NCBI GenBank assembly: GCA_965238155.1
Contig: OZ250175.1
Location: 1,612,001-1,676,000, forward strand
Length of the DNA: 64,000 bases
Reading direction: 5' to 3'
Origin: BJGV01 sp964196335
Lineage (GTDB): Bacteria > Pseudomonadota > Gammaproteobacteria > Burkholderiales > Nitrosomonadaceae
Made by a program: the position numbers and the translations under genes. A model generated the notes under the pieces. It worked only from the letters and a program-made list of their open reading frames with translations, had not been told where the DNA came from and made no database searches. Of this stretch, positions 40,636-49,061 are shown piece by piece (position 1 is the stretch's first letter; the number at the start of each line of letters is the position of its first letter).

Positions 40636-40658
40636 CAGGTCTATTCTTTAAAACCATA

Positions 40659-41033
40659 TTATTTAAGTTCACAAGTTGCACCAGCCTCAGTTAGTTGCTT
40701 CTGTATGGTCTCTGCATCCTCTTTGGAAACCCCTTCTTTCACAACTTTGGGTGCACTATCCACCAAGTCCTTGGCTTCTTTTAAACCCAAACCAGTAACA
40801 GTACGCACAACTTTAATTACGTTAACCTTGCTCTCACCAACTGCGGACAACATTACCGAAAACTCGGTTTTCTCTTCTGCTTTTTCAGCAGAAGCGGCGG
40901 GCGCGGCCACCGCAACTGCAGATGCAGTTGCAGAGACACCGAATTTTTCTTCCATATCCTTAATTAGCACTGATAATTCCAGCACGGTCATATTAGAAAT
41001 TAAGTCTAGAATTTCTGCTTTGGCAACAGCCAT
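40659..41033 (-). CDS. rplL: 50S ribosomal protein L7/L12
   Basis: This is the stalk protein of the large subunit (124 aa), which recruits translational GTPases. The N-terminal dimerisation helix (1-30), an Ala-rich hinge (about 38-55) and the C-terminal globular domain with the factor-binding stretch GLGLKEAKDLVD are in order. It lies 85 bases after rplJ and is subject to the same L10 leader control. Confidence 0.98.
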   Translation of the reverse strand: MAVAKAEILDLISNMTVLELSVLIKDMEEKFGVSATASAVAVAAPAASAEKAEEKTEFSVMLSAVGESKVNVIKVVRTVTGLGLKEAKDLVDSAPKVVKEGVSKEDAETIQKQLTEAGATCELK

Positions 41034-41118
41034 AATTTTCTCCTAATAAATATAAATTTTCAGTTTGGTCATAGTTTAGAATCTGTAAATTGAGCTTCCT
41101 GATATCAGGTCAAGCAAC

Positions 41119-41634
41119 CTATTTTTGGTCACGTACAGCTGCCAGCCCACGCGTAAATTTTGTTGGCACTTCGTTAAGCGTTCTAACAAATTTAACAATG
41201 GGTGCCTGCATTGTGCCCAATAGCTTCGCAAGGAGTTCTTCACGACTCAGCATGGCAGCAAGATTCGCAATATCCTTATGAGACATCAGTAAATTAGGCA
41301 TAGCCCCAGCTTTAATCACGAGCTTATCATTATCTTTTGCAAACTCATGCAACACTTTTGCTGTAGCCACAGGATCGTCTCCAATACTATAGGCTAGTGG
41401 GCCCACCATGTGCTTTGATAGTTCAGCAAATGGCGTATCTTCTACTACACGTCGCGCAAGAGAGTTTTTTAGAACCCGGAAATAGACCCCGGATTGGCGC
41501 GCATTTGTTCGCAACCGGGTCATATGTCCAACCTCCAGACCTCTATACTCTGCAACAATAATAGCCTGAGCCTTTGCTACCTGAGCACCAACTTCAGCAA
41601 CTACTGCCTTTTTTTCTTCAAGGTTAAGACTCAA
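41119..41634 (-). CDS. rplJ: 50S ribosomal protein L10
   Basis: This is the stalk base protein that binds 23S rRNA and L7/L12 dimers (171 aa). A longer frame opening at 41685 is possible, but L10 homologues begin with SLNLEEKKAVVAEVG. A TTG codon at 41632-41634 stands exactly there, with GGAG seven bases upstream, while the upstream frame lies in the leader hairpin. I therefore choose TTG, an uncommon start codon. Expression is probably limited by L10-(L12)4 binding to the leader at 41661-41709. Confidence 0.93.
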   Translation of the reverse strand: MSLNLEEKKAVVAEVGAQVAKAQAIIVAEYRGLEVGHMTRLRTNARQSGVYFRVLKNSLARRVVEDTPFAELSKHMVGPLAYSIGDDPVATAKVLHEFAKDNDKLVIKAGAMPNLLMSHKDIANLAAMLSREELLAKLLGTMQAPIVKFVRTLNEVPTKFTRGLAAVRDQK

Positions 41635-41660
41635 AGCACATTCTCCATCAGTTATATTCA

Positions 41661-41709
41661 GTGTAGAGTCTCTCATTACAAGCATAATCTTGTAACCTCA
41701 TCTCTACAC
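41661..41709 (-). promoter_or_regulatory. L10 (rplJ) leader hairpin with kink-turn-like internal loop
   Basis: On the minus strand GTGTAGAG (41702-41709) pairs with CTCTACAC (41661-41668), and TTACAAG (41689-41695) pairs with CTTGTAA (41676-41682). Between the two stems an internal loop has ATGAGG on one side and TGAGAGA on the other, with GA/AG steps like a kink-turn. Known L10 leaders contain such a kink-turn as the L10-(L12)4 site. It lies just before the rplJ ribosome site. The remainder of the 385-base gap to rplA (41710-42019) shows no gene. Confidence 0.7.
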
Positions 41710-42019
41710 CGTAAATCGGCGATCTTAAATCAGGAGAAAATCAAATTCCTGTTTTCGAATACGCCATCTACGCTGGGTGCTAAAAGTAACAGACAGATGA
41801 TTAGAAATTAGAGTTAAACAATACTCATCAATTTAAAACCTCTCTGCTCCCTTTTGCAATTAAGCTCTCAAGCGATTGAGATAGCATGACAAAACACCGC
41901 TCTGCCATGTAATATCTACTCACTTAAAAACCCCAACGGTCTTTGATAGCCCATCGGATTGATCAAATACATCTACCCAACAGCCCAAAGCCTTATAACA
42001 AATCTAAGTAATATTCTTA

Positions 42020-42715
42020 TTACAGCGTCAAACTAGTCTGATCCACCCGTACTCCAATACCCATAGTACTTGATACTGCCATCTTCTTCAGATATACACC
42101 CTTAGATGTGGCTGGTCTTGATTTATTAAGCGCTTCCACTAACGCTAACGCGTTCTGTTTTAGCTCATCTAAACCAAATGATGCACGGCCTATCGTACAT
42201 TGAATAATTCCGGCCTTATCTGCACGATATTGAATCTGTCCGGCCTTTGCATTCTTGACTGCACCCGCGACATCAGGAGTCACAGTACCTACTTTAGGGT
42301 TAGGCATAAGACCCCGCGGACCAAGTATCTGTCCCAACTGACCAACGATACGCATGGCATCAGGACTAGCAATTACTACGTCGAAATCAATTTTTCCTGC
42401 CCTTATTTTTTCTGCTAAATCCTCAAACCCAACAATATCGGCACCAGCAGCAAGAGCACTCTCAGCCTTGTCACCTTGTACAAACACAGCTACACGTATA
42501 GTTTTACCAGTACCTGCTGGCAACACTACAGAACCACGCACAGTCTGATCTGATTTTTTTGCATCAATCCCCAGATTGACAGCTATATCAACTGATTCAT
42601 CAAATTTTGCTGTAGCTGTTTCTTTGACTATTTCTAATGCTTCCAGCAGAGGATAAGTCTTTCGGCAATCTGCCTTTCCGGAAATTTCTTTAAACCGTTT
42701 AGATATGTGTCCCAT
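42020..42715 (-). CDS. rplA: 50S ribosomal protein L1
   Basis: This protein forms the L1 stalk and acts at the ribosomal E site (231 aa). The L1 signature is seen in the second domain (about 120-140), IVGQLGQILGPRGLMPNPK. In other bacteria L1 is the repressor of its own rplK-rplA mRNA. It begins 2 bases after the rplK stop, so the pair is translationally coupled. Confidence 0.98.
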   Translation of the reverse strand: MGHISKRFKEISGKADCRKTYPLLEALEIVKETATAKFDESVDIAVNLGIDAKKSDQTVRGSVVLPAGTGKTIRVAVFVQGDKAESALAAGADIVGFEDLAEKIRAGKIDFDVVIASPDAMRIVGQLGQILGPRGLMPNPKVGTVTPDVAGAVKNAKAGQIQYRADKAGIIQCTIGRASFGLDELKQNALALVEALNKSRPATSKGVYLKKMAVSSTMGIGVRVDQTSLTL

Positions 42716-42717
42716 AT

Positions 42718-43149
42718 TTATAAACCCTCAACCTCTATACCCATACTACGAGCACTTCCAGCAATAGTACGAACTGCTGCATTAGTATCAGCAGCAGTCA
42801 AATCAGGCATTTTTGCCTTGGCAATTTCTTCCAACTGCGCTCTTGTCAGCTTACCGACTTTATCACTATGTGGCTTAGGGCTTCCTTTTGCCACTCCAGC
42901 TGTTTTCTTAATTAATACCGCTGCTGGAGTTGTTTTCATGATGTACGTGAAACTCTTGTCAGCATAAGCAGTAATCACCACTGGTACCGGAAGTCCTGCT
43001 TCCATTTTCTGAGTAGCCGCATTAAATGCTTTACAAAACTCCATAATGTTTAACCCGCGCTGACCGAGCGCAGGACCAATAGGCGGGCTTGGATTTGCCT
43101 TTCCTGCTGGTACTTGCAGCTTGATATAACCGACTATCTTTTTTGCCAC
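42718..43149 (-). CDS. rplK: 50S ribosomal protein L11
   Basis: This protein binds the GTPase-associated region of 23S rRNA and is needed for RelA response (143 aa). The N-terminal domain has KLQVPAGKANPSPPIGPALGQ (split at 11-31) and the C-terminal RNA-binding domain ends in the family pattern AGSARSMGIEV. It starts with GTG preceded by AGGAG. The 109-base gap upstream to nusG may hold an L1 site, but I could not identify one with confidence. Confidence 0.98.
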   Translation of the reverse strand: MAKKIVGYIKLQVPAGKANPSPPIGPALGQRGLNIMEFCKAFNAATQKMEAGLPVPVVITAYADKSFTYIMKTTPAAVLIKKTAGVAKGSPKPHSDKVGKLTRAQLEEIAKAKMPDLTAADTNAAVRTIAGSARSMGIEVEGL

Positions 43150-43258
43150 AATAATTCTCCTGTTAAGTGCACGTGGACCCTAATCGCACCCTTGTAATAA
43201 ACAATTTATGTACAAATGTGAATAAACTTAATAAGTCCAACTATAATGATTCCATCAT

Positions 43259-43792
43259 TTATGCTTTTTCAACTTGGCTAAAGTCCAGCTCTACTGGTGT
43301 AGGACGACCAAAAATTGAAACCGAAACCCTAAGCTTACTCTTGTCATAATTTACATCCTCCACATTACCATGGAAGTCTGTAAATGGACCTTCCTTGACC
43401 CGTACTGCCTCTCCGTTCTCAAATAATATCTTGGGTCTTGGTTTTTCTACACCTTCCTGAATCTGTCTAAGAATATTCTGTACTTCTTTTACACTGATCG
43501 GCGTCGGCTTCATAGCTGATCCACCTACAAAACCTGTAACCTTTGCAGTGTTATTAACAAGATGCCATGTTTCGTCAGTCATCTCCATCTCTACCAATAC
43601 ATAACCCGGAAAGAACTTTCTCTCACTAAGATTTTTCTGACCACCCTTCATTTCAACCACTTCTTCTACCGGAACCAGTATCTGCCCAAATTTATCTTGC
43701 ATACCAGCCCGATTGATCCGATCCTGCAAGGCACGTTGAATCTTTTTCTCAAAACCGGAGTAGGCGTGAACTACAAACCATTTTTTATCCAT
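43259..43792 (-). CDS. nusG: Transcription termination/antitermination protein NusG
   Basis: NusG binds RNA polymerase and couples it with Rho or the ribosome (177 aa). The NGN domain begins WFVVHAYSGFEKKIQ, and the C-terminal KOW domain reads VRVKEGPFTDFHGNVEDV. A GTG at 43804 could start 4 codons earlier, but the ATG at 43790-43792 has the GGAGAGG ribosome site upstream and fits homologues. The start lies inside the last codons of secE, so the two are coupled. Confidence 0.96.
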   Translation of the reverse strand: MDKKWFVVHAYSGFEKKIQRALQDRINRAGMQDKFGQILVPVEEVVEMKGGQKNLSERKFFPGYVLVEMEMTDETWHLVNNTAKVTGFVGGSAMKPTPISVKEVQNILRQIQEGVEKPRPKILFENGEAVRVKEGPFTDFHGNVEDVNYDKSKLRVSVSIFGRPTPVELDFSQVEKA

Positions 43793-44138
43793 CACCCTCT
43801 CCACGTCCCATTACGGACTTAACCAGTAGTAGTAATCCGGCATCTACCATCCATAAAAATATTGCCATTACCACAACGAAGGCAAATACAAGACCGGTCA
43901 TCTGAACTGTTTCCTTTCTATTGGGCCATACTACTTTCTTTGTTTCTTCTGAAGACTCTCTGCTAAAAGCATAAAACTGTTTACCCTGAATGGTAAACCA
44001 AGCTACTGTAGTAGCCAGAATAAAACCTAATAGTACCGAAACTACACGAATCACCATGGCACTATCACGGAGGTAATAAAACCCAGCAATACCTGCTGCC
44101 AATAGCAGAAGCGCGAATCCGAGTTTGATCTTGTCCAC
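43785..44138 (-). CDS. secE: Protein translocase subunit SecE
   Basis: This is an essential membrane subunit of the SecYEG channel (117 aa). It has three transmembrane helices (about 4-24, 29-49 and 87-107), the long form typical of enterics and betaproteobacteria. The conserved cytoplasmic stretch SSEETKKVVWPNRKET precedes the last helix. It starts with GTG after a GGGA ribosome site. It overlaps nusG by a few bases. Confidence 0.95.
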   Translation of the reverse strand: MDKIKLGFALLLLAAGIAGFYYLRDSAMVIRVVSVLLGFILATTVAWFTIQGKQFYAFSRESSEETKKVVWPNRKETVQMTGLVFAFVVVMAIFLWMVDAGLLLLVKSVMGRGEGDG

Positions 44139-44320
44139 TCTATCCCACTCCGCTCGTAATACTCATAAATTAAAAAAAGTCATATAAAAACAGATTTACG
44201 CAAATCATAGTTTCTGTATGATGAGCTGTTGTACTATCTTGTATCTGTGACATTAAACACTCAGCATCTACCATGTATACACTGCAACATTTAACTACTC
44301 TTTTCACTGAAATTCTTGTT

Positions 44321-44396
44321 TGGCAGGCCAGGAGGGCATCGAACCCCCAACCTTCGGTTTTGGAGACCGACGCTCTGCCAATTGAGCTACTGGCCT
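44321..44396 (-). tRNA. tRNA-Trp (CCA anticodon)
   Basis: The minus strand folds as a 76-nt tRNA with encoded CCA. The acceptor stem AGGCCAG pairs with CTGGCCT, the D arm has AGCTCAATTGGCAGAGC, the anticodon stem CGGT(C) encloses CTCCAAA with anticodon CCA (plus-strand 44361-44363), and the T arm has GGTTCGATG. Position between tuf and secE is the classical tufB-trpT-secE arrangement. Confidence 0.96.
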
Positions 44397-44518
44397 ATAA
44401 TTTCCCTCATGGACTAGGAACTAATAAGAGCCAAAAATCTGGTGATCCTGACAAACTAAATTTATGAGCACACAAAACTTCAACCCCTAGGCTTGATTTC
44501 CTATCCCACTTGTCATTG

Positions 44519-45709
44519 TTACTCAATAATCTTTGCCACCACACCTGCACCAACAGTCCTGCCACCCTCACGAATAGCAAAACGTAAACCTTCTTCCATT
44601 GCAATCGGTGCTATTAAACTCACTGTCACCGACACGTTGTCGCCAGGCATTATCATTTCTGTGCCTGCCGGCAGCTCAACTGCACCAGTTACATCTGTAG
44701 TGCGGAAGTAAAACTGTGGGCGATAACCCTGAAAAAACGGAGTATGACGCCCGCCTTCCTCTTTACTCAAAACATAAATCTCGGCAGTAAATTTTGTATG
44801 CGGAGTAATGGATCCCGGCTTGGCTAATACCTGACCACGTTCGACTTCCTCACGCTTGGTTCCACGCAGCAGCACACCAACATTGTCACCTGCCTGACCC
44901 TGATCAAGTAATTTCCTGAACATTTCCACACCAGTACAAACAGTCTTGGTTGTGGGTTTTAAACCAATAATCTCAAGCTCCTCACCCACCTTAACAACAC
45001 CACGCTCGACCCGGCCAGTAACAACCGTACCACGTCCGGAAATAGAAAATACATCTTCTACCGGCATGATAAAGTCACCATCTATTGCACGTACCGGCTC
45101 AGGAATGTAGCTGTCCAGCGCATCTGCTAACTTATATATGGAAGGCTCGCCAATGTCACTCTGGTCTCCCTCGAGAGCCTTCAGAGCAGAACCAACAATG
45201 ATCGGGGTATCATCACCAGGAAAATTATATTTGGTCAATAACTCACGTATTTCCATTTCAACTAACTCTAGCAGCTCAGTATCATCTACCATGTCAGCTT
45301 TATTCATAAAGACAACAATGTAGGGCACACCTACCTGGCGTGCCAGCAAAATGTGTTCGCGTGTCTGCGGCATAGGGCCATCGGCGGCAGATACAACCAG
45401 AATGGCACCATCCATTTGCGCCGCACCGGTAATCATGTTCTTAACGTAATCCGCATGCCCGGGACAGTCAACATGAGCATAATGACGTGCATCAGTTTCG
45501 TACTCAACATGAGAAGTATTGATAGTAATCCCGCGCGCTTTCTCTTCCGGCGCAGAGTCAATCTGAGCAAAGCTCCTTGCTTCACCACCAAATTTCTTTG
45601 CCAATACCATCGTGACTGCTGCCGTTAAGGTAGTCTTACCGTGGTCTACATGACCAATCGTGCCTACGTTTACATGCGGCTTCGTCCGCTCAAATTTGAT
45701 TTTTGACAT
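44519..45709 (-). CDS. tuf: Elongation factor Tu
   Basis: This GTPase delivers aminoacyl-tRNA to the ribosome (396 aa). The G1 motif GHVDHGKT is at 19-26, G3 is DCPGHADY, G4 is NKAD, and domains 2 and 3 are complete. It lies 25 bases after fusA and before tRNA-Trp, so one gene serves both as the fusA-linked copy (tufA) and the trpT-linked copy (tufB). No second copy is present in this window. Confidence 0.98.
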   Translation of the reverse strand: MSKIKFERTKPHVNVGTIGHVDHGKTTLTAAVTMVLAKKFGGEARSFAQIDSAPEEKARGITINTSHVEYETDARHYAHVDCPGHADYVKNMITGAAQMDGAILVVSAADGPMPQTREHILLARQVGVPYIVVFMNKADMVDDTELLELVEMEIRELLTKYNFPGDDTPIIVGSALKALEGDQSDIGEPSIYKLADALDSYIPEPVRAIDGDFIMPVEDVFSISGRGTVVTGRVERGVVKVGEELEIIGLKPTTKTVCTGVEMFRKLLDQGQAGDNVGVLLRGTKREEVERGQVLAKPGSITPHTKFTAEIYVLSKEEGGRHTPFFQGYRPQFYFRTTDVTGAVELPAGTEMIMPGDNVSVTVSLIAPIAMEEGLRFAIREGGRTVGAGVVAKIIE

Positions 45710-45734
45710 GATCGTTTCCTTTTCTTAACAACTA

Positions 45735-47825
45735 CTATTTTTTATTGATAATTGCTTCAGCCACACTCTTTGGTGCCTCTGAATAATGTTTAAATTCCAT
45801 AGTGTATGTGGCACGCCCCTGAGTTGCGGAACGAAGGGAAGTAGAATAACCAAACATTTCTGCTAATGGTACTTCCGCACTTACTACCTTGAGACCGGGG
45901 AGATCCTCCATACCCTGAATCATTCCGCGACGGGAAGATAAATCACCTACCACGTTACCCATAAAATCTGCCGGAGTCTCCACTTCTACTGACATCATTG
46001 GCTCAAGTAAAACCGGGCTGGCTTTTCTCATGCCATCCTTAAATGCCATTGAACCAGCCATCTTAAATGCATTTTCATTTGAATCTACATCATGGTATGA
46101 GCCATCGAATAATGTAACCTTAACATCTACTACGGGAAATCCCGCCAGCACACCATTTGGCAGAGTATCTTTCAAACCTTTCTCTACTGCCGGAATATAT
46201 TCGCGCGGCACAGCCCCGCCTTTGATTGAGTCGATAAATTCAAACCCTTTGCCGGCCCCATTTGGCTCCATTCTGAGCCAAACATGCCCATACTGGCCAC
46301 GACCTCCAGATTGCTTAACAAATTTACCTTCAACTTCAATCTTTTTCCTAATCGCCTCGCGATAAGCTACTTGTGGTGCACCCACATTTGCTTCTACGCT
46401 AAATTCGCGCTTCATACGTTCAACAATAATTTCTAAATGCAGTTCACCCATTCCGGATATGATAGTTTGTCCAGACTCTTCATCGGTACGCACCCGGAAA
46501 GAAGGATCTTCCTGTGCCAACCTATTCAGCGCAAGACCCATTTTTTCTTGATCCACTTTTGTTTTTGGCTCTACAGCAACATGAATTACAGGCTCAGGAA
46601 ATACCATTTTTTCTAACGTAATAGCCTTATTTGGATCACATAGCGTGTCCCCTGTAACAGCTTCTTTCAAACCAACTGCAGCAGCAATATCGCCAGCACG
46701 AACTTCTTTAATTTCTTCACGTTGATTTGCATGCATTTGCAGCAAACGCCCAATTCTTTCTTTCCTTCCTTTAATCGGATTGTAAATAGTATCTCCGGTA
46801 GTAACAACACCAGAATAAACACGGAAAAAAATCAACTGACCAACAAAAGGATCAGTTGCGATTTTAAACGCCAGGCCGGCGAACGGCTCCTTGTCATCAG
46901 CTTGCCGCTCATCTATTTCACCATTCTCTTTTTCCCCAGTAACAGCCTTGATATCTACCGGCGAGGGCATATAATCAATTACAGCATCCAACATAGCCTG
47001 AACGCCCTTGTTTTTAAACGCAGTGCCACACAGCATTGGCACTATTTCATTATTGATGGTGCGAACTCGTAGCCCTTTTTTTATATCTTCAATAGGCAAA
47101 TCGCCTTCCTCAAGATACTTATTCATCAGCTCTTCGTTTGCCTCAGCAGCAATCTCAATCATCTTCTCACGCCAAGTCTTTGCATCTTCCAACAAGCTGC
47201 CCGGGATTTCACGCTCGTCGAACTTCATTCCCCGAGTCGCATCATCCCAATAAATAGCCTTCATCTTAACTAAATCAATAACGCCTTCAAATTTATCTTC
47301 TGCTCCGATGGGTAGTTGGACAGGTACCGGATGTGCTTTTAGCCGCGTCTGCATCTGTTCATAAACACGCATGAAATTAGCACCGGCGCGATCCATTTTA
47401 TTAATAAATGCAAGACGCGGTACTTTGTATTTGTTGGCCTGACGCCAAACAGTTTCAGTCTGAGGCTGTACTCCACCAACTGCACAAAAAACAGTACAAG
47501 CTCCATCCAAAACACGCAAAGATCGCTCTACCTCAATAGTAAAATCAACATGCCCCGGAGTATCAATAATGTTAATACGATGATTCGGATAATCATTATT
47601 CATTCCATTCCAGAAGCATGTAGTAGCAGCTGAGGTAATAGTAATGCCACGCTCCTGCTCTTGCTCCATCCAGTCCATGACAGCAGCGCCATCATGTACC
47701 TCACCCATTTTGTGAGAAATACCTGTATAGAATAAAATACGCTCAGTAGTCGTAGTCTTTCCGGCATCTATATGTGCCATAACCCCGATATTCCGGTATT
47801 TTTCAATTGGTGTTTTTCTTGACAC
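45735..47825 (-). CDS. fusA: Elongation factor G
   Basis: This translocase GTPase moves tRNA-mRNA on the ribosome (696 aa). G1 AHIDAGKTTT is near 18-27, switch 2 DTPGHVDF is near 88, and NKMD follows. Domains II to V are complete, including domain IV with GGRGQYGHVW. The gene is 77 bases after rpsG and 25 before tuf, the usual str-operon order. Confidence 0.98.
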   Translation of the reverse strand: MSRKTPIEKYRNIGVMAHIDAGKTTTTERILFYTGISHKMGEVHDGAAVMDWMEQEQERGITITSAATTCFWNGMNNDYPNHRINIIDTPGHVDFTIEVERSLRVLDGACTVFCAVGGVQPQTETVWRQANKYKVPRLAFINKMDRAGANFMRVYEQMQTRLKAHPVPVQLPIGAEDKFEGVIDLVKMKAIYWDDATRGMKFDEREIPGSLLEDAKTWREKMIEIAAEANEELMNKYLEEGDLPIEDIKKGLRVRTINNEIVPMLCGTAFKNKGVQAMLDAVIDYMPSPVDIKAVTGEKENGEIDERQADDKEPFAGLAFKIATDPFVGQLIFFRVYSGVVTTGDTIYNPIKGRKERIGRLLQMHANQREEIKEVRAGDIAAAVGLKEAVTGDTLCDPNKAITLEKMVFPEPVIHVAVEPKTKVDQEKMGLALNRLAQEDPSFRVRTDEESGQTIISGMGELHLEIIVERMKREFSVEANVGAPQVAYREAIRKKIEVEGKFVKQSGGRGQYGHVWLRMEPNGAGKGFEFIDSIKGGAVPREYIPAVEKGLKDTLPNGVLAGFPVVDVKVTLFDGSYHDVDSNENAFKMAGSMAFKDGMRKASPVLLEPMMSVEVETPADFMGNVVGDLSSRRGMIQGMEDLPGLKVVSAEVPLAEMFGYSTSLRSATQGRATYTMEFKHYSEAPKSVAEAIINKK

Positions 47826-47902
47826 AGTATTCTTGCCTTAAAAATTTGAACTGACTTAATATCAAGAATGCGTAAATGACGTAAAGAACAGAAAAATTAT
47901 TA

Positions 47903-48373
47903 TCAAAATCTGTAATGCGCAAATGCCTTATTCGATTCAGCCATACGGTGAACTTCTTCCCTTTTCTTAACTGCCCCACCACGACCCTCTGCAGCTTCAG
48001 ACAACTCTCCTGCAAGGCGTGCTCCCATTGATTTTTCACTTCGTTTACGGGCAGCTTCGCGTAACCAGCGCATAGCCAAAGCATTCCGCCGGATCGATCT
48101 CACCTCAACTGGAATCTGATAGTTAGCCCCGCCAACACGCCGGCTTTTTACCTCCACCATGGGACGAACATTGGATAATGCCTGCGTAAATACCTCTACC
48201 GGGTCTTTACCAGTCTTCTTCTCAATCTGACTCATAGCACCGTAAATAATCCGTTCCGCAACAGATTTCTTTCCGCCTGTCATCAGAACGTTTACGAACT
48301 TTGATACCTCTGTATTGTGGTATTTGGGGTCCGGCAAAATTTCACGTTTCGGTACCTCTCTCCTTCTTGGCAT
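47903..48373 (-). CDS. rpsG: 30S ribosomal protein S7
   Basis: This protein binds the 3' major domain of 16S rRNA and starts head assembly (156 aa). Signatures are MPRRREVPKREILPDPKY at the N-terminus and GGANYQIPVEV near residue 80. In E. coli S7 also represses the str operon by binding the rpsL-rpsG gap. Here that gap is 86 bases. Whether the S7 site is conserved was not resolved. Confidence 0.98.
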   Translation of the reverse strand: MPRRREVPKREILPDPKYHNTEVSKFVNVLMTGGKKSVAERIIYGAMSQIEKKTGKDPVEVFTQALSNVRPMVEVKSRRVGGANYQIPVEVRSIRRNALAMRWLREAARKRSEKSMGARLAGELSEAAEGRGGAVKKREEVHRMAESNKAFAHYRF

Positions 48374-48459
48374 TCTCTAACCTCAGTTTAGATATAAGCT
48401 TGATTATCTATCTATGTATTTTTAAACCAGCATCTAACAATCAATTCAAATTACTACTC

Positions 48460-48837
48460 TCAAGCTGCCTTTGGTTTCTTTGCGCCATATTTTGAGCGAC
48501 TCTGCTTGCGATCTTTCACCCCGGCAGTATCAAGGCTGCCGCGCACTGTATGATAACGGACGCCAGGCAAATCTTTAACCCGACCTCCGCGTATTAACAC
48601 TACCGAATGCTCCTGCAAATTATGCCCTTCGCCACCAATATAGCTAGAAACTTCAAAGCCATTTGTTAGACGAACTCTGGCCACCTTACGTAAAGCCGAA
48701 TTTGGTTTTTTTGGCGTAGTTGTATAGACTCGGGTACAAACCCCTCTCTTTTGGGGACTATTTCCTAGCGCTGGAACCTTACTTTTTATATGTCTTGCTA
48801 AGCGAGGCTTACGTACTAATTGACTAATTGTAGGCAT
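48460..48837 (-). CDS. rpsL: 30S ribosomal protein S12
   Basis: This decoding-centre protein (125 aa) has the conserved streptomycin loops TTPKKPNSALRK (Lys43/44) and GRVKDLPGVRYHTVRG (Lys88) in the sensitive wild-type form. It is the first gene of the str operon and has a leader of about 130 bases that carries a hairpin with a T-run (48861-48889). Confidence 0.98.
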   Translation of the reverse strand: MPTISQLVRKPRLARHIKSKVPALGNSPQKRGVCTRVYTTTPKKPNSALRKVARVRLTNGFEVSSYIGGEGHNLQEHSVVLIRGGRVKDLPGVRYHTVRGSLDTAGVKDRKQSRSKYGAKKPKAA

Positions 48838-48860
48838 TGCAGTTCCGCATTACAGTTCCC

Positions 48861-48889
48861 TAAAAAAACTAAAACGGCGATATCGCCGT
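48861..48889 (-). terminator. Hairpin with T-run in the rpsL leader (terminator or attenuator)
   Basis: The perfect palindrome ACGGCGATATCGCCGT occupies 48874-48889. On the minus strand it is followed by TTTAG and seven T (48862-48868). It has the form of an intrinsic terminator pointing at rpsL. Because the strong promoter lies upstream of it (48973-49001) and only about 25 bases separate the T-run from the rpsL ATG, it could attenuate the str operon. Alternatively it ends pyrF transcripts and rpsL has another promoter. Confidence 0.65.
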
Positions 48890-48972
48890 CCATATAAAAA
48901 ACATAAGAAGTTTCTGGTATGGTATATTTTTCATCTGGCGCAGCATTATCCCCGCGACCAAATTAACCACTG

Positions 48973-49001
48973 ATTTTATGGGGTTTAAAGCGCCATGTCA
49001 A
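48973..49001 (-). promoter_or_regulatory. Sigma-70 promoter of the rpsL (str) operon
   Basis: On the minus strand a perfect TTGACA (48996-49001) is separated by 17 bases from TAAAAT (48973-48978). RNA should begin near 48966, giving a leader of about 130 bases before rpsL. It lies just after the pyrF stop (49062). Confidence 0.7.
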
Positions 49002-49061
49002 GCTTATAAGCGTACTTTGGTTCGATATAACCGCTCACTAAAACATAGGCCATCTTAAGAA

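Noticed and set aside
41635..41685. 17-codon N-terminal extension of L10
   Set aside because: It falls in the leader hairpin, is not conserved in L10, and a TTG with ideal ribosome site stands at the family start.
43150..43258. Possible L1 repressor site before rplK (AAGGGTGC...GTGCACTT)
   Set aside because: Only short stems with a bulge can be formed and I could not match the known L1 site, so it is not listed as a feature.
44397..44518. CAAGCCTAGGGGTTG hairpin after tuf as a terminator
   Set aside because: The stem has a G-G mismatch and only a short T-run; tRNA-Trp follows directly and may be processed from the same RNA.
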